Assembly (NCBI RefSeq): GCF_007828835.1
Contig: NZ_VIVL01000002.1
Location: 496,001-560,000, forward strand
Length of the DNA: 64,000 nt
Direction of reading: 5' to 3'
Source: Variovorax beijingensis
GTDB taxonomy: Bacteria > Pseudomonadota > Gammaproteobacteria > Burkholderiales > Burkholderiaceae_C
Made by a program: the position numbers and the translations under genes. Each line of letters starts with the position of its first letter. Positions within the stretch are counted from its first letter, which is position 1. The notes beneath the pieces are model-generated. The model was given only the letters and a program-made list of their open reading frames with translations, was not told the origin of the DNA and made no database searches. Shown piece after piece: positions 25,701 through 34,439 of this stretch.

Positions 25701-28700
25701 CCACCAGCTCGACCTCGCCGGCTTCCTTGAGCTCGGACTCGCACAGCAGCAGGCCGCGCGCATCGCTCTTGCCGCTGCAGACGGTGCCGATGTCCTTGGT
25801 CTCGGTCTTGTTGTCGTAGGTGTAGAAGCCGCCCACCATGCGCTTGCGGCTGGTGGTGGTGATGCGCGCGACGGCGCGCACGTTGAGCGTGACGCCGGCC
25901 TGCGGCTTGCCCGAGAGGTCGAGCGCGAGCGCCTGGTACTTGAGCTTCTGGCTGGTCGAGACCCAGCCTTCGGTCTTGATGCCGGCAATCACCGAGGCGG
26001 GCCACAGCGTCTGCGTGCTGCGGATGGTCTGAACCTCGCCGTTCGGGTCGGCATAGGTGGCTTCCAGCAGCAGCTCGCGCGCGGCCTTGACCTTGGGCAC
26101 CTTGTCGATCGTGACCTTGCCGGCGCCGTCCTTGTTGAGCGTGAGCGGCAGCTTGTCGGCGATCACGCGGGTGTCGCTGGCGCTGTTGATGTCTTCCTCG
26201 GCGCCTGCGGTGTCGGCGGCCGCCGCGGCGGGCGCTTGCGAGCTCTCGGCCTGCGCGCGCGGCGGGGTGAAGCTGAAGGCCTCGTGGTCGGCAAAGCTCA
26301 GGCTCTTGCCGCGCACCATCGCCGACACGCGCACCGGCAGGTTGGCGGCGCCGCCGCCGGCCACGTAGTTGATCTGCACGTCGGTGGGCACCGAGGCCAC
26401 GCTCACCAGCGGCTTCTTGTCGGCGGGGGCGATGCGGCCCTCGAGCACGGGCAGGCGGAATTCTTCTACGCGGAACTGGCCGGTGGAGAAGCTGCGGCCG
26501 TAGCCGCCGTCGTCGCCTTCTTCTTCGGAGTCGCCGCTGTTGGCGTCCTTGCCCTTGCCGCTGCGCAGCATCACTTCGTACAGGCCGAGCTTGGCGGCCG
26601 GCGGAATGGCAAAGGTATTCTCCGCGCTCAGGCCGCCGGTCGGCGTCTTGCGCCAGGCCAGCGGCTGCGTGAAGCGTTGGCCGCTGCCGGTATGGGTGAT
26701 GACCAGCGTGTCGGGCCGGTTCTCGGGCAGGCCGAAGCCCTTGCTGGTCTGGGTGCGGATCAGGTGCTTCATCGACACCGTTTCGCCGGCGCGCAGCAGG
26801 GTACGGTCGAAGATGGTGTGGGCCACGCGGTCGGGCTCGGCCTGCAGGCTGGTGGGCACGTTGAAGCGCCAGGGCTCGATGCCGCGCTGCCAGTCGCTCC
26901 AGGTGAAGGCCAGGTCCTCTACGCCCTTGTCGTCCTTGGCGCGGGCGCTGACGAACCAGGCACCCGCGTTGTATTCGTCCGGCCCGTTGCAGTTGGGCGC
27001 GTCGGGCGCGATGCCTGCCAGCGTGACGATGCCGTTGGCGTCGGTGGTGCCCGATGCGACGGCAACGCCGCGGCAGTCGGACACGCGCACCTCGGCGTTC
27101 GGCACCACTTTGCCCTTGTCGAGCGTGGTGACCCAGGCCATCGAGTTCTCGCGGCCGAGCTTGAAGTGCACCGCCAGGTTGGTGGCCAGCGCGGTGGTGC
27201 GCACGTACATCGTGCGGCTGGCGCCGTAGCGCTCGTCGAGCAGCGCATCGCCGAGTTTTTGCGAAGCGATCTCGAGCACGTGGAAGCCCGGCGTCAGCGG
27301 AATGCCGATGACCTCGAACGGGCGCGGATCGCCGCTCTCGGCCTTGGGCATGTCGAGCGCCTTCACGCCCGGCTGGCCCGCGAGCAGGGACAGCATGCGG
27401 CTTTGCACACGCGTGCGTTCGCCGGTCTCGATGACGGCGGGCAGTGCGCCCTTCACGTCCTTGCGCGCCTGTTCGCGGCTCACGGTGTATTCGTCGTAGC
27501 GGCGCACCTTGCGGAACCACGCGATGATCTCGGCGTCGGTCTTCGGGTTCATGTCGCTGACCTTGCCGGGCGTCAGCGCCTGCACCATCAGCGCGGGCTC
27601 CACGCGCCGCACGGTCACCGGCATCATGGCCGGCGTGCCGGGTTCGGCCAGCCGCTCGACCACGCCGAAGGGCGAGGCCGCGAACTTGGCCAGCGGCGGC
27701 ATCGCGCCGGTGGCCACCTTCAGCGGAAAACTGCCGGGCGAAGCCAGCGGCCGGCCCGAGGCGTCTTCGAACTTGGCGGGCAGTTCGATGGTGAACTTGG
27801 TGTCTTCGGCGAATGGCGGGCTGAAGCTCGCGGCGCTGACCACGTCGTCTTCGCTGGGCGTGCCGCCGTCGTTCTCGAGCGTGGCGGCGATCGACTTGCC
27901 GCCGCCCTTGAGCTGGATCTGCCCAGCCATCTTGCGCGTGACCGGCGCGTTGAACTGCAGCTGCATCGGCCGCAGCGGCAGGCAGGCGGCCTGGGCGTTC
28001 TCGCGCTCGCAGCTGAAGGACACCGCAAAGGGTTCGCGCACCTGGAAGCTCAGGCGGCGCTCCACGTTGTTGGCCACGCCCGAGGGGGTGGCCACGCCCT
28101 TGCCGTAGACGATCTGCACCTTGCTGCCCGGCGTGAGCGTGCGGTTGCATTGCAGTGCAATGAAGCGCAGCGGGTCCTTGGCGGCTTCCTTCTCGCGGCC
28201 GAAGGCCTTCAAGAGCCCGGTGCGCTGCTCGCCTTCGAGCAGCCGCACGGGAATGCGCTCGCCGATGCCGTCGGCCGCGCACCAGACGTTCTGGCGCACG
28301 CTCTCCACGGTGGCGGCGCCGTTGAGCTCGAGCACGAACATCTGCTGCTCGTCGATCCGGCCATAGCTGCCGGGCATGAAGTTGCGCACGAACGGTCCGC
28401 CGCTATTGAATTGGTAGCGCTCCGGCCCGGTCAGCTCGCCGCCCGAACCGGACTTGAAGCCGGGAATCCGGGTGACGGTGCAGCGCACGCCGGGCGGCAG
28501 GTCGTTCTCGAAATCCCAGACCCAGGCCTTCGCATCGGTCCAGCGGCCGGTGCCCTTGCCGGCCTGCGCGTCGGTGCAGCTCACGGCAAGCGGCGCGGGC
28601 GCCTTCGGATCGCCGAAGTTGACGGCGGGTTGGTCGAACTTGGCGACCACCTGGCGCACGCGCGCCACCTCGCCCTGCGGCGTCAGGCTGGTGATCTGGA

Positions 28701-28767
28701 GGGCGAGCGCCGGGACGGCGAACAATGCGCTGCCGGCCAGAAGCAGCGCTGGAATGGTTCTTTTCAA
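22738..28767 (-). CDS. Bacterial alpha-2-macroglobulin with intact thioester
   Basis: A protein of 2,009 aa from a TTG start at 28767 (GGAG 7 nt upstream, ideal spacing). That start gives a clean Sec signal peptide (KRTIPALLLAGSALFAVPALA, cleaved near residue 22); the ATG codons upstream would add a 45-residue basic leader. The order is N-terminal macroglobulin domains, bait-region and A2M domain (around 1310, NPKVVLDANGQAV), then the thioester CLEQ with Cys1514 in a TED helical domain. It would trap proteases covalently in the periplasm. The E. coli form (1,653 aa) is a lipoprotein next to pbpC; this one has no lipobox, is longer, and pbpC is 5.5 kb away. It is the yfhM-like, thioester-bearing group rather than the thioester-free yfaS group. 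Confidence 0.93.
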   Translation of the reverse strand: MKRTIPALLLAGSALFAVPALALQITSLTPQGEVARVRQVVAKFDQPAVNFGDPKAPAPLAVSCTDAQAGKGTGRWTDAKAWVWDFENDLPPGVRCTVTRIPGFKSGSGGELTGPERYQFNSGGPFVRNFMPGSYGRIDEQQMFVLELNGAATVESVRQNVWCAADGIGERIPVRLLEGEQRTGLLKAFGREKEAAKDPLRFIALQCNRTLTPGSKVQIVYGKGVATPSGVANNVERRLSFQVREPFAVSFSCERENAQAACLPLRPMQLQFNAPVTRKMAGQIQLKGGGKSIAATLENDGGTPSEDDVVSAASFSPPFAEDTKFTIELPAKFEDASGRPLASPGSFPLKVATGAMPPLAKFAASPFGVVERLAEPGTPAMMPVTVRRVEPALMVQALTPGKVSDMNPKTDAEIIAWFRKVRRYDEYTVSREQARKDVKGALPAVIETGERTRVQSRMLSLLAGQPGVKALDMPKAESGDPRPFEVIGIPLTPGFHVLEIASQKLGDALLDERYGASRTMYVRTTALATNLAVHFKLGRENSMAWVTTLDKGKVVPNAEVRVSDCRGVAVASGTTDANGIVTLAGIAPDAPNCNGPDEYNAGAWFVSARAKDDKGVEDLAFTWSDWQRGIEPWRFNVPTSLQAEPDRVAHTIFDRTLLRAGETVSMKHLIRTQTSKGFGLPENRPDTLVITHTGSGQRFTQPLAWRKTPTGGLSAENTFAIPPAAKLGLYEVMLRSGKGKDANSGDSEEEGDDGGYGRSFSTGQFRVEEFRLPVLEGRIAPADKKPLVSVASVPTDVQINYVAGGGAANLPVRVSAMVRGKSLSFADHEAFSFTPPRAQAESSQAPAAAAADTAGAEEDINSASDTRVIADKLPLTLNKDGAGKVTIDKVPKVKAARELLLEATYADPNGEVQTIRSTQTLWPASVIAGIKTEGWVSTSQKLKYQALALDLSGKPQAGVTLNVRAVARITTTSRKRMVGGFYTYDNKTETKDIGTVCSGKSDARGLLLCESELKEAGEVELVASATDSEGRDSRAASSVYVTKQGELWFGGEDNDRIDVLPEKKSYQPGEVAKFQVRSPFRFATALVSVEREGIIETHVVQLDGKDPTVSLQVKPEWGPNAYVSVLALRGRLREVPWYSFFTWGFKAPREWWTAFWYEGKEYVAPTAMVDLSKPAYRLGMAEIRVGTRAHQIDVTVTSDKPSYPVRSKAQITISAKLPDGRPAAGAEVALAAVDQALLELMPNDSWNLLNAMLQRRSWGVSTSTAQMEIVGRRHYGRKAVPAGGGGGKGQTRELLDTLLLWNPKVVLDANGQAVVTVPLNDALTTFRIVAVADSGTSLFGTGQASIQATQDLQIISGLPPLVREDDQFRAQITLRNTTQKPMKVEAAPRATLLTLEPQTVDIPAGEAREVAWTVTAPAQLAQTRAEAILWEIEAKDTLGGARDALKVRQRIIPSVPLTVQQATLVQLDGPFTIDVAPPADALPGRGGLKLALQPRLAEGLPGVRDWFANYPFICLEQKTSKSVGLRDAKMWQGVLAQLPTYLDSDGLASYFPPRDGESNHGSDILTSYLLAATHEAAALNPAFALPDAARAPMESGLIAFVEGRIQREFWSPRKDLDVRKLAALEALSRYGTAKGSMLGSITIAPNQWPTSAVIDWLNILKRVPDVPQRQQRLDEASNVLKARLSYQGTKLVFSTEQDDYWWWLMTNGDVNTARLLLSVMDDPAWKDDIGKLANGFIGRQQNGAWHTTTANLWGGLALEKFSKVFESTPVAGVTAATLGAVKAQVDWRSVERVKTTDAAGAPNQSTFFGAPASPGNLKNNNMFLPWAASPSGAPVRDTLLVTQQGSGKPWLTMQSIAAVQLKAPFAAGYAIKKTITPVEQATAGKYTRGDVLRVAIEVNASADMTWVVVSDPIPGGATILGTGLGRDSQIATQGERKSGAGWLAFEERSFEAFRSYYEYLPKGVVKIEYTVRLNNVGDFALPPSRVEAMYAPEMFGETPNARVKVEAAK

Positions 28768-28919
28768 TTTTTTTCTCCACCTGAAAGCAGCGCGCAGCGT
28801 AGCCGATTTGAATGTCGCTCCGGCAGTGCCGGACGTCATATGCCTCGGCCGCTCTTCATACAATCGGCCCTGTCGTGCGTGCGCCGCGCGGACCGCCACC
28901 AAGACCTCGCCGCCGACCG

Positions 28920-30062
28920 ATGAAACGCTACTGGGAAATAGACGCCTTGCGCGGGCTGATGCTCGTGCTGATGACCGTCACCCATCTGCCCACCCGCCTG
29001 ACCGACCCGCTGGGCCAGCCCTTCGGCTTCGTCTCGGCCGCCGAAGGCTTCGTGCTGCTGTCGGCCTTCGTGGCCGGGCTGGTCTACAGCCGCATCGGCT
29101 ATGTGCGCGGCGTCGACCCGATGCGCCAGGCCTTCTGGCGGCGCGTGCTCAAGGTGTACCTGTGCCAGGCGGCGATCCTGCTGTTCCTGTTCACCGTCAT
29201 TGCGGCGCTCGGGCTGCACATCGACCAGCCGGCGGTGAAGAACCTGGTGTCCTACTACTTGGCCGAGCCGCGCGACGGGTTCCTGTTCGGGCTGCTGCTG
29301 ATCTACGAGCCCGCGCTGCTCGACATCCTGCCGATGTACATCTTCTTCATGCTGATGAGCCCGTGGGTGCTGGCCTTTGCGATGCGCCACGGCTGGACGC
29401 TGGTGATGGCCGCCAGCGTCACCCTGTGGGCGCTCGCGCAGTTCGACCTGAGCGAATGGATCTACGGGCTGGCGGTGCACTACCTCGGCCTGCCGGTTCC
29501 GTTCCACGAGATGGGCGCCTTCAACAGCTACGCCTGGCAGTTCCTGTGGTTTGCGGGCCTGTGCCTCGGCGCCAGCCGCAACCTCCCCGGCGCGCGGCCG
29601 CTGCGCTTTCCAGCCTGGCTGTGGATGCCCGCGCTGGCCATTGCGCTCTACGGCTTCTGGTGGCGCCACCACGGCATCAACGGCCAGGCGCCGTTCGGCG
29701 GCGACGTGGAACTGAACCTGCTGTTCGACAAGTGGCAGCTCGGGCCGCTGCGCCTCGTGAACCTGGTGGCGCTGGGCATCCTGGCGGTGCGCTTCGGGCC
29801 CGGGCTCATGCGCCGGATTCCGCGCCTGCACTGGCTCGAGGCCATGGGTGCGGCCTCGCTGCCGGTATTCTGCGCGCACCTGGTGGCGGTGCTGCTGGTG
29901 CTGGCCTTCTACGGCGACAGCCAGACCGCGCGGCCCTGGTGGGGCGACGGCCTGCTGCTGCTCACGGTGTTCGCGGGCATGTACGCGGTGGCGCGCTTCA
30001 CGCGCGGGGCCGACCTGCCGCCGCCGGCGGAAGACGTGCCGGCGGAGGCCGCGCGGGCTTGA
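28920..30062 (+). CDS. opgC: OpgC-family membrane protein, likely glucan O-acyltransferase
   Basis: A protein of 380 aa with ten or so membrane helices and the N-terminal WEIDALRGLMLVLMTVTHLP block of the OpgC/acyltransferase-3 fold (R.LRG.L...M...H). OpgC adds succinyl groups to osmoregulated periplasmic glucans. The ATG at 28920 begins the family sequence; the C-terminal tail is Pro/Ala-rich. It is divergent from the macroglobulin across 152 bp that must hold both promoters. The usual partners opgG and opgH are not adjacent, but a cyclic glucan synthase gene lies 14 kb away in the same window. Confidence 0.87.
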   Translation: MKRYWEIDALRGLMLVLMTVTHLPTRLTDPLGQPFGFVSAAEGFVLLSAFVAGLVYSRIGYVRGVDPMRQAFWRRVLKVYLCQAAILLFLFTVIAALGLHIDQPAVKNLVSYYLAEPRDGFLFGLLLIYEPALLDILPMYIFFMLMSPWVLAFAMRHGWTLVMAASVTLWALAQFDLSEWIYGLAVHYLGLPVPFHEMGAFNSYAWQFLWFAGLCLGASRNLPGARPLRFPAWLWMPALAIALYGFWWRHHGINGQAPFGGDVELNLLFDKWQLGPLRLVNLVALGILAVRFGPGLMRRIPRLHWLEAMGAASLPVFCAHLVAVLLVLAFYGDSQTARPWWGDGLLLLTVFAGMYAVARFTRGADLPPPAEDVPAEAARA

Positions 30063-30081
30063 GGCCGGCCGGGAGCGCCGC

Positions 30082-30876
30082 TCAGGGCAGGGCAGACGCC
30101 GGCGCCGCGACCGGCACGGGTGCCGCCACGGCCCCCGGCAAGTGCCCCGCAATGACCGACTGCCAGAGCCGGTAGCCTTCGTCGGTCATGTGCAGCCGGT
30201 CGTTCCTGAACAATTCCGGCCGCGGGCGGCCATCGGCGCCGAGCATGGGCGTGAAGATGTCGATGTATTCACTGTCGGGCAGCCGGTTGAGGTAGGCCGA
30301 GATCACGTTGTTGGTTTCGCGGATCTTCGGCATCAGGTGTTCGCGCGAGGGGCTCGGCTTGATCGAGATGAAGCTGATGCGCGTATTGGGCAGCTCGGCG
30401 CGCACCGCGTTGGCAAAGCGCGCAAAGCTCTCGAGCACCTGCAGCGGCGTGCGGCCTTCGGCCAGGTCGTTGTCGCCGGCATACACCAGCACCTGCCGCG
30501 GCCTGTAGCGCACCACCAGGTCGCGCGCGAACAGGCTGCAGTCGGCCAGGGTCGAGCCGCCGAAGCCGCGGTTGACGATGGCGCCGGGCACCTGGCGGAA
30601 ATCCTGGCCCAGGTTCTTCCACATGCGCACGGTGGAACTGCCCACGAACACCACGCCGCCGGGCGCCGGGAACTGCTGCTGGTCGGCCCGGAAGAAGGCG
30701 GCCAGCTCGTTGTGCCAGCGCGCCTTGGCCGCGAGGTATTCGGAGGAGGCGGCCGCATCGGCCGCCGTGCTGTCCAGCGACTCGTAGGGCAGGACGGCGT
30801 TGTGGTTCTGGGCCTGGGAGGCGAGTGCGGTTGTCAGCAGCAGCGCGGCGGCCAGCGCGGTTTTCATCGAAGGCAT
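30082..30876 (-). CDS. SGNH/GDSL hydrolase, exported
   Basis: A protein of 264 aa. A signal peptide (MKTALAAALLLTTALASQA) starts at the ATG at 30867 or the one at 30876. It has block I GSSTVRMW with the nucleophile Ser, block II NRGFGGSTL, block III YAGDNDLAEG, and block V DRLHMTDEGY with the catalytic Asp and His. This is the SGNH esterase/lipase/acetylhydrolase fold. It is probably periplasmic; the substrate could be acetylated sugars or lipids. It is convergent with opgC and divergent from the membrane protein at 31050. Confidence 0.88.
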   Translation of the reverse strand: MPSMKTALAAALLLTTALASQAQNHNAVLPYESLDSTAADAAASSEYLAAKARWHNELAAFFRADQQQFPAPGGVVFVGSSTVRMWKNLGQDFRQVPGAIVNRGFGGSTLADCSLFARDLVVRYRPRQVLVYAGDNDLAEGRTPLQVLESFARFANAVRAELPNTRISFISIKPSPSREHLMPKIRETNNVISAYLNRLPDSEYIDIFTPMLGADGRPRPELFRNDRLHMTDEGYRLWQSVIAGHLPGAVAAPVPVAAPASALP

Positions 30877-31000
30877 CGGAAAGGCAGAACGCTGATCGGA
30901 TCGTATCCGCGGATTGTGGGGCATGAAGCGCCAGCCCGGATGCGGCTGCGCCACGCCGTCCGGACCCGCCCGAAGCGCCCTCAAGAAACATTCCGCAACG

Positions 31001-31006
31001 TATACT
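31001..31006 (+). promoter_or_regulatory. Candidate sigma-70 -10 element for the gene at 31050
   Basis: TATACT at 31001-31006 stands 43 bp before the ATG, in the divergent gap between the SGNH hydrolase and the membrane protein. No good -35 hexamer is seen 16-18 bp upstream, so the promoter is only tentative. Confidence 0.35.
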
Positions 31007-31049
31007 GCCTCGAAAAATCGGAGCGGGGCGCACGGCGTGCGGGCGGGGA

Positions 31050-31586
31050 ATGAAGCAAATTGCGATCGTTGTCGCGCTCTGCGTGGGCGCGTGGTACTTT
31101 TTCATCGGCGGGCGCAAGCTCGACGAGGCCATGGTGCGCAAGTACTACGAGAACGAGGCGCACGCCATCTACTCGCGTGACGCGGAGAAGCTGTGCAAGC
31201 AGCTCAGCAAGAAGGCCGTGATCCAGAGCAAGACGATCATGATGGGCCGCACGCAGGAGACCACCAGCGACCGCGAGCAGGCCTGCGAGGCCGCGCGCAA
31301 GACCTTCAAGATGTTCGAGTCGGTGGGTGAGCGCATGGGCGGCATCCTCACCATCGAATACGAGTACCACATCGACAGCATCGAAGTGGCGAGCGACCGC
31401 AAGAGCGCCACCGTCGAAGGCACCAGCGTGCTCAAGATGGGCGAGGCGGCCATGCAGTTCAAGAGCAGCTTCACGCAGCGTCTGGAGCGCGAACTGGGCC
31501 AGATGCGGCTCGTGCGCGGCGACGACGTCACGGTGGTGCGCCTGGGCGGGCGCGGCGCCATGAGCCAGAGCGATTTCTTCAAGTAG
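31050..31586 (+). CDS. Hypothetical membrane-anchored protein
   Basis: A protein of 178 aa that I do not recognise. It has a single N-terminal membrane helix (IAIVVALCVGAWYFFIG) followed by a soluble domain of about 155 residues, probably periplasmic, with a regular pattern resembling an NTF2-like/SnoaL-type fold (YYENEAHAIYSRDAEKL, then EVASDRKSATVEGTSV). It is followed after 17 bp by the TPR-like membrane protein on the same strand, so the two are probably co-expressed. Confidence 0.75.
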   Translation: MKQIAIVVALCVGAWYFFIGGRKLDEAMVRKYYENEAHAIYSRDAEKLCKQLSKKAVIQSKTIMMGRTQETTSDREQACEAARKTFKMFESVGERMGGILTIEYEYHIDSIEVASDRKSATVEGTSVLKMGEAAMQFKSSFTQRLERELGQMRLVRGDDVTVVRLGGRGAMSQSDFFK

Positions 31587-31603
31587 CCGCAGGCCGCGCC
31601 ATC

Positions 31604-32905
31604 ATGCTCATCAAGGAATCGCTTCCGCCCCCGCCGCCTTTCTGGCACCGCCTCAACAGCTTCTTCGCGTTTCCGCTCCAGCTGCGGCCGTTGATGTATG
31701 GCCTGGCGCTCGCGTTCTGCAGCCTGCTGTTCGAGGCCATTCCTTTTCTGCATCCCGGCCTGTCGCTGGTCGTGATCGAGTTGGGCATCGTGTTGGCGGC
31801 CAGCCGCTACGGCTTCAAGGTCACCGCGCTCGGTTCGCGCGGCATCTGGCGCTCGGCCGATTTTCCGCGCGAGCTGAATGAAGACTGGGTCAACCTGCCC
31901 TGGAAGCTGTTCGCCATTTCGGTGGTGCAGGGCGCCCTGGTCGGCTGGCTGGCCTGGTACCAACCGGTGCTGGGCACCGTCGCGGTGTTCGTGGTGTCGT
32001 TCACCTTTCCGGCCGCGATGATCGTGCTGGTGCAGTCGGGCAGCTTCTTCCAGGCCATGAACCCCGGCCACGTGATGGATGCGATGCGCATCATCGGCTG
32101 GCCCTATGCGCTGCTGTGCTTCTTCCTGTTCCTGCTGAGCGCGGGCGCGCAGATCGCCATCGGCATGCTGCTGCCGATGATCGACGGCCTGATCGTGCTG
32201 CCGATCGCCAATTTCGCCTTCATCTACTTCGGCTGGGTGATGTCGAGCCTGCTGGGCTACGTGATGTACCAGCACCACGACGCCTTCGGCATCGACCTCC
32301 TGCCCGGCGGCGGCGTGGACGACGGCGCGCCGGTGGACCGCCGCACGCCCGAGCAGATCGCCGCGCAGCGCACCGATGCCGAAGTGGCGCAGCTGATCAC
32401 CGACGGCGACGTGGCCGGCGCACTTGGCATCGCCTACGAGGCACAGCGCGTGGCACCGGCCGACGACCTGGCGGCGCAGCGCTGCTACCACCGCGTGCTG
32501 CTGCTCGCGCCCGACAAGGCGTCCACGCTGCTCGACCAGGCGCGGCGCTTCATTCCGCTGCTGCTGCGGCGCGACCTGGCGTCCGAGGCGCTCAAGGTCT
32601 TCAAGGCCTGCCGCGAAAAGGACAAGAGCTTCGTGCTCGACGACGCCCCCGCGGTGATGACGCTGGCCAGGGCCGAATGGCGCAATGGCGACGCGCACGC
32701 GGCGCTCGCGCTGCTGTCGGGCTTCGACCGGCGCTTTCGCGGCCATGCGGCCATTCCGCAGGCCTACGAACTGGCGGCCCGGGTGCTGGTGCAGGGGCTT
32801 GGCCGCGCCGACATGGCGCAACCGATCCTGGCCACGCTCGAATCGCGCTTTCCGGACAGCGAGCAGACGCAGGAAGTGCGCTGGCTGCTGCGGCCCGCGG
32901 CCTGA
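31604..32905 (+). CDS. Membrane protein with C-terminal helical-repeat (TPR-like) domain
   Basis: A protein of 433 aa. The N-terminal half has about five or six membrane helices (for example LMYGLALAFCSLLFEAIPFL, LLCFFLFLLSAGAQIAIGML), with a conserved-looking LPGGG motif after the last. Residues about 240-430 are helical repeats resembling TPR units (ALKVFKACREKD, AQPILATLESRFPDSEQTQE). No enzymatic motif is seen. It is coupled to the preceding 178-aa protein and convergent with the rhomboid protease. It may assemble a periplasmic or cytoplasmic complex at the membrane; the role is unknown. Confidence 0.75.
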   Translation: MLIKESLPPPPPFWHRLNSFFAFPLQLRPLMYGLALAFCSLLFEAIPFLHPGLSLVVIELGIVLAASRYGFKVTALGSRGIWRSADFPRELNEDWVNLPWKLFAISVVQGALVGWLAWYQPVLGTVAVFVVSFTFPAAMIVLVQSGSFFQAMNPGHVMDAMRIIGWPYALLCFFLFLLSAGAQIAIGMLLPMIDGLIVLPIANFAFIYFGWVMSSLLGYVMYQHHDAFGIDLLPGGGVDDGAPVDRRTPEQIAAQRTDAEVAQLITDGDVAGALGIAYEAQRVAPADDLAAQRCYHRVLLLAPDKASTLLDQARRFIPLLLRRDLASEALKVFKACREKDKSFVLDDAPAVMTLARAEWRNGDAHAALALLSGFDRRFRGHAAIPQAYELAARVLVQGLGRADMAQPILATLESRFPDSEQTQEVRWLLRPAA

Positions 32906-32918
32906 TCTTCAGCCGCAG

Positions 32919-34397
32919 TCAGGCGCGCTCGAGGGCGCGCGTCACCATGTCGTTGGGCGCGATCCGCAGCAGGTGCGGCAGCCAGCTGACAGCCATGTCG
33001 CGCTCGCCGGCGTGCAGCAGGCCGTTGGCGCAGACCGACAGCGTGTCGGCCAGCTCCGGATGGTCGGGCGCGGTCTTCAGCAGCACGCGGCACAGCTTGT
33101 CGGCATCCTGGAACTGGCGCACGCGCGTGAAGCGGCGCGCCAGGCGGGCCATGTCGTCGGGCTTGAGGCGCGCGCCCGGCTTGGCCTGGTCGAGGTAGGT
33201 GGTGTAGCTGGCGTGCTGCAGCGCCAGGGTGTCGGGGTCGGTGGCGGGCAGGCGGAAGATGCGGCGCGCAGCCTGGTGGAAATCTTCGCTCGCGGGCTGC
33301 AGCCGCGCGGTGTTGAACCAGGCGCGCAGCGTGTCGGCGTCGCCGGGGCGCAGGGCGGCGGCGGCGCGCCATTCGGCTGTGGCCGCCTCGAACTTCATGG
33401 CGGCGCCCAGCCGGCGTGCCGCGGCCACGTGGCGGTTGAATTCCTCATCGCCGTTCGATTGTTCCGAGACCACGGCCTCCGGCGTCTTCACCTTGTTGAG
33501 CGCCATGGCGCTGGCCATCAGGGCCGCGCCGGTCAAGAGTCCGCCCAGGTGCGCCATGTAGGCGATGCCCTGGCCGCCCACCGCGTGCTGCAGCAGCTCG
33601 TTGGCAATCCAGGCCGGCAGCAGCAGCAGCGCTGGCGCCGTGACGTAGTTGAAATAGAAGAACAGCTGGTAGAAGAACCGGATGCGCCGCAGCCGGTACA
33701 TCACCGCGTACATGCCCATCAGCGCCGACACCGCGCCCGAGGCGCCCAGGCCGTAGCTGCCCTTGCCTGCGTAGGCCCAGCCGGCCAGCATCGAGGCACC
33801 TGCTGCGCCCAGGATGTAGAAGCCCAGGTAGGTGCCGCGGCCCAGCGCCAGCTCGACCGAAAAGCCGAACAGGAAGAGGAACAGCATGTTGCCCAGCAGG
33901 TGGCCGGTGCTGCCGTGCAGGAAGGCGGCGGTGACCCACGTCCAGGGCTTGAACTCCGCGTCCTTGGTGTAGTCCTGCGCCCAGCGCGTGGTGAACGGCA
34001 CAGGCCGCATCGCCTCGTACTGCCGGCGGTCGCGCTTCCATTCGGCGTAGCGCGGGTTCGCGGGCGTGATGACCTCGTCGGCCTGCAGCTTGTGCAGGAA
34101 CTTGCTGTCGTTCTGCAGAGCGTCCAGCAGCTGCGGATGGGCTTCCTCGTGCGGCAGCATGCGCCGCGCCGGCTTGCCGCGCTGGGGGTCCGTCTTTTCT
34201 AGCCACTCCACGAAAGGCGGCAGCTCCAGCTCGGGCAGCACGCTGTTCACGTAGTAGTGGGCCGCGCGCTCGTCGGCCTTTTCCTCGCTGCGCTGCGGCC
34301 CCCAGAACACGATCATGTTCACGAGGATCAGCAGCACCGTCATCCACGGCGGATTGCGCCAGCTCGGTCGGTTCTCGAGCGGGATGGCGTAGAACAA
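32919..34397 (-). CDS. Rhomboid-family intramembrane serine protease with C-terminal helical-repeat domain
   Basis: A protein of 492 aa. The rhomboid core has Ser220 in GLGASGAVSALMG and His283 in MAHLGGLLTG, which form the catalytic dyad, plus His161, His166 and Asn170 in the oxyanion region (FLHGSTGHLLGN). A long soluble insert (about 35-150) separates the first helix from the core, and a TPR-like domain follows from about 315 to the end. It is an inner-membrane protease that cuts transmembrane segments. Its C-terminal repeats and those of the convergent membrane protein are both TPR-like. The start is ATG 34397. Confidence 0.9.
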   Translation of the reverse strand: MFYAIPLENRPSWRNPPWMTVLLILVNMIVFWGPQRSEEKADERAAHYYVNSVLPELELPPFVEWLEKTDPQRGKPARRMLPHEEAHPQLLDALQNDSKFLHKLQADEVITPANPRYAEWKRDRRQYEAMRPVPFTTRWAQDYTKDAEFKPWTWVTAAFLHGSTGHLLGNMLFLFLFGFSVELALGRGTYLGFYILGAAGASMLAGWAYAGKGSYGLGASGAVSALMGMYAVMYRLRRIRFFYQLFFYFNYVTAPALLLLPAWIANELLQHAVGGQGIAYMAHLGGLLTGAALMASAMALNKVKTPEAVVSEQSNGDEEFNRHVAAARRLGAAMKFEAATAEWRAAAALRPGDADTLRAWFNTARLQPASEDFHQAARRIFRLPATDPDTLALQHASYTTYLDQAKPGARLKPDDMARLARRFTRVRQFQDADKLCRVLLKTAPDHPELADTLSVCANGLLHAGERDMAVSWLPHLLRIAPNDMVTRALERA

Positions 34398-34439
34398 ATG
34401 CGGCCTTGAATGTCAGTTGGTTCGAACGGCCGCGGAGCA

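Noticed and set aside
24946..28923. Stop-free plus-strand frame of about 1,300 codons opposite the macroglobulin
   Set aside because: Same cause; the minus strand has a signal peptide, the thioester motif and full domain order.
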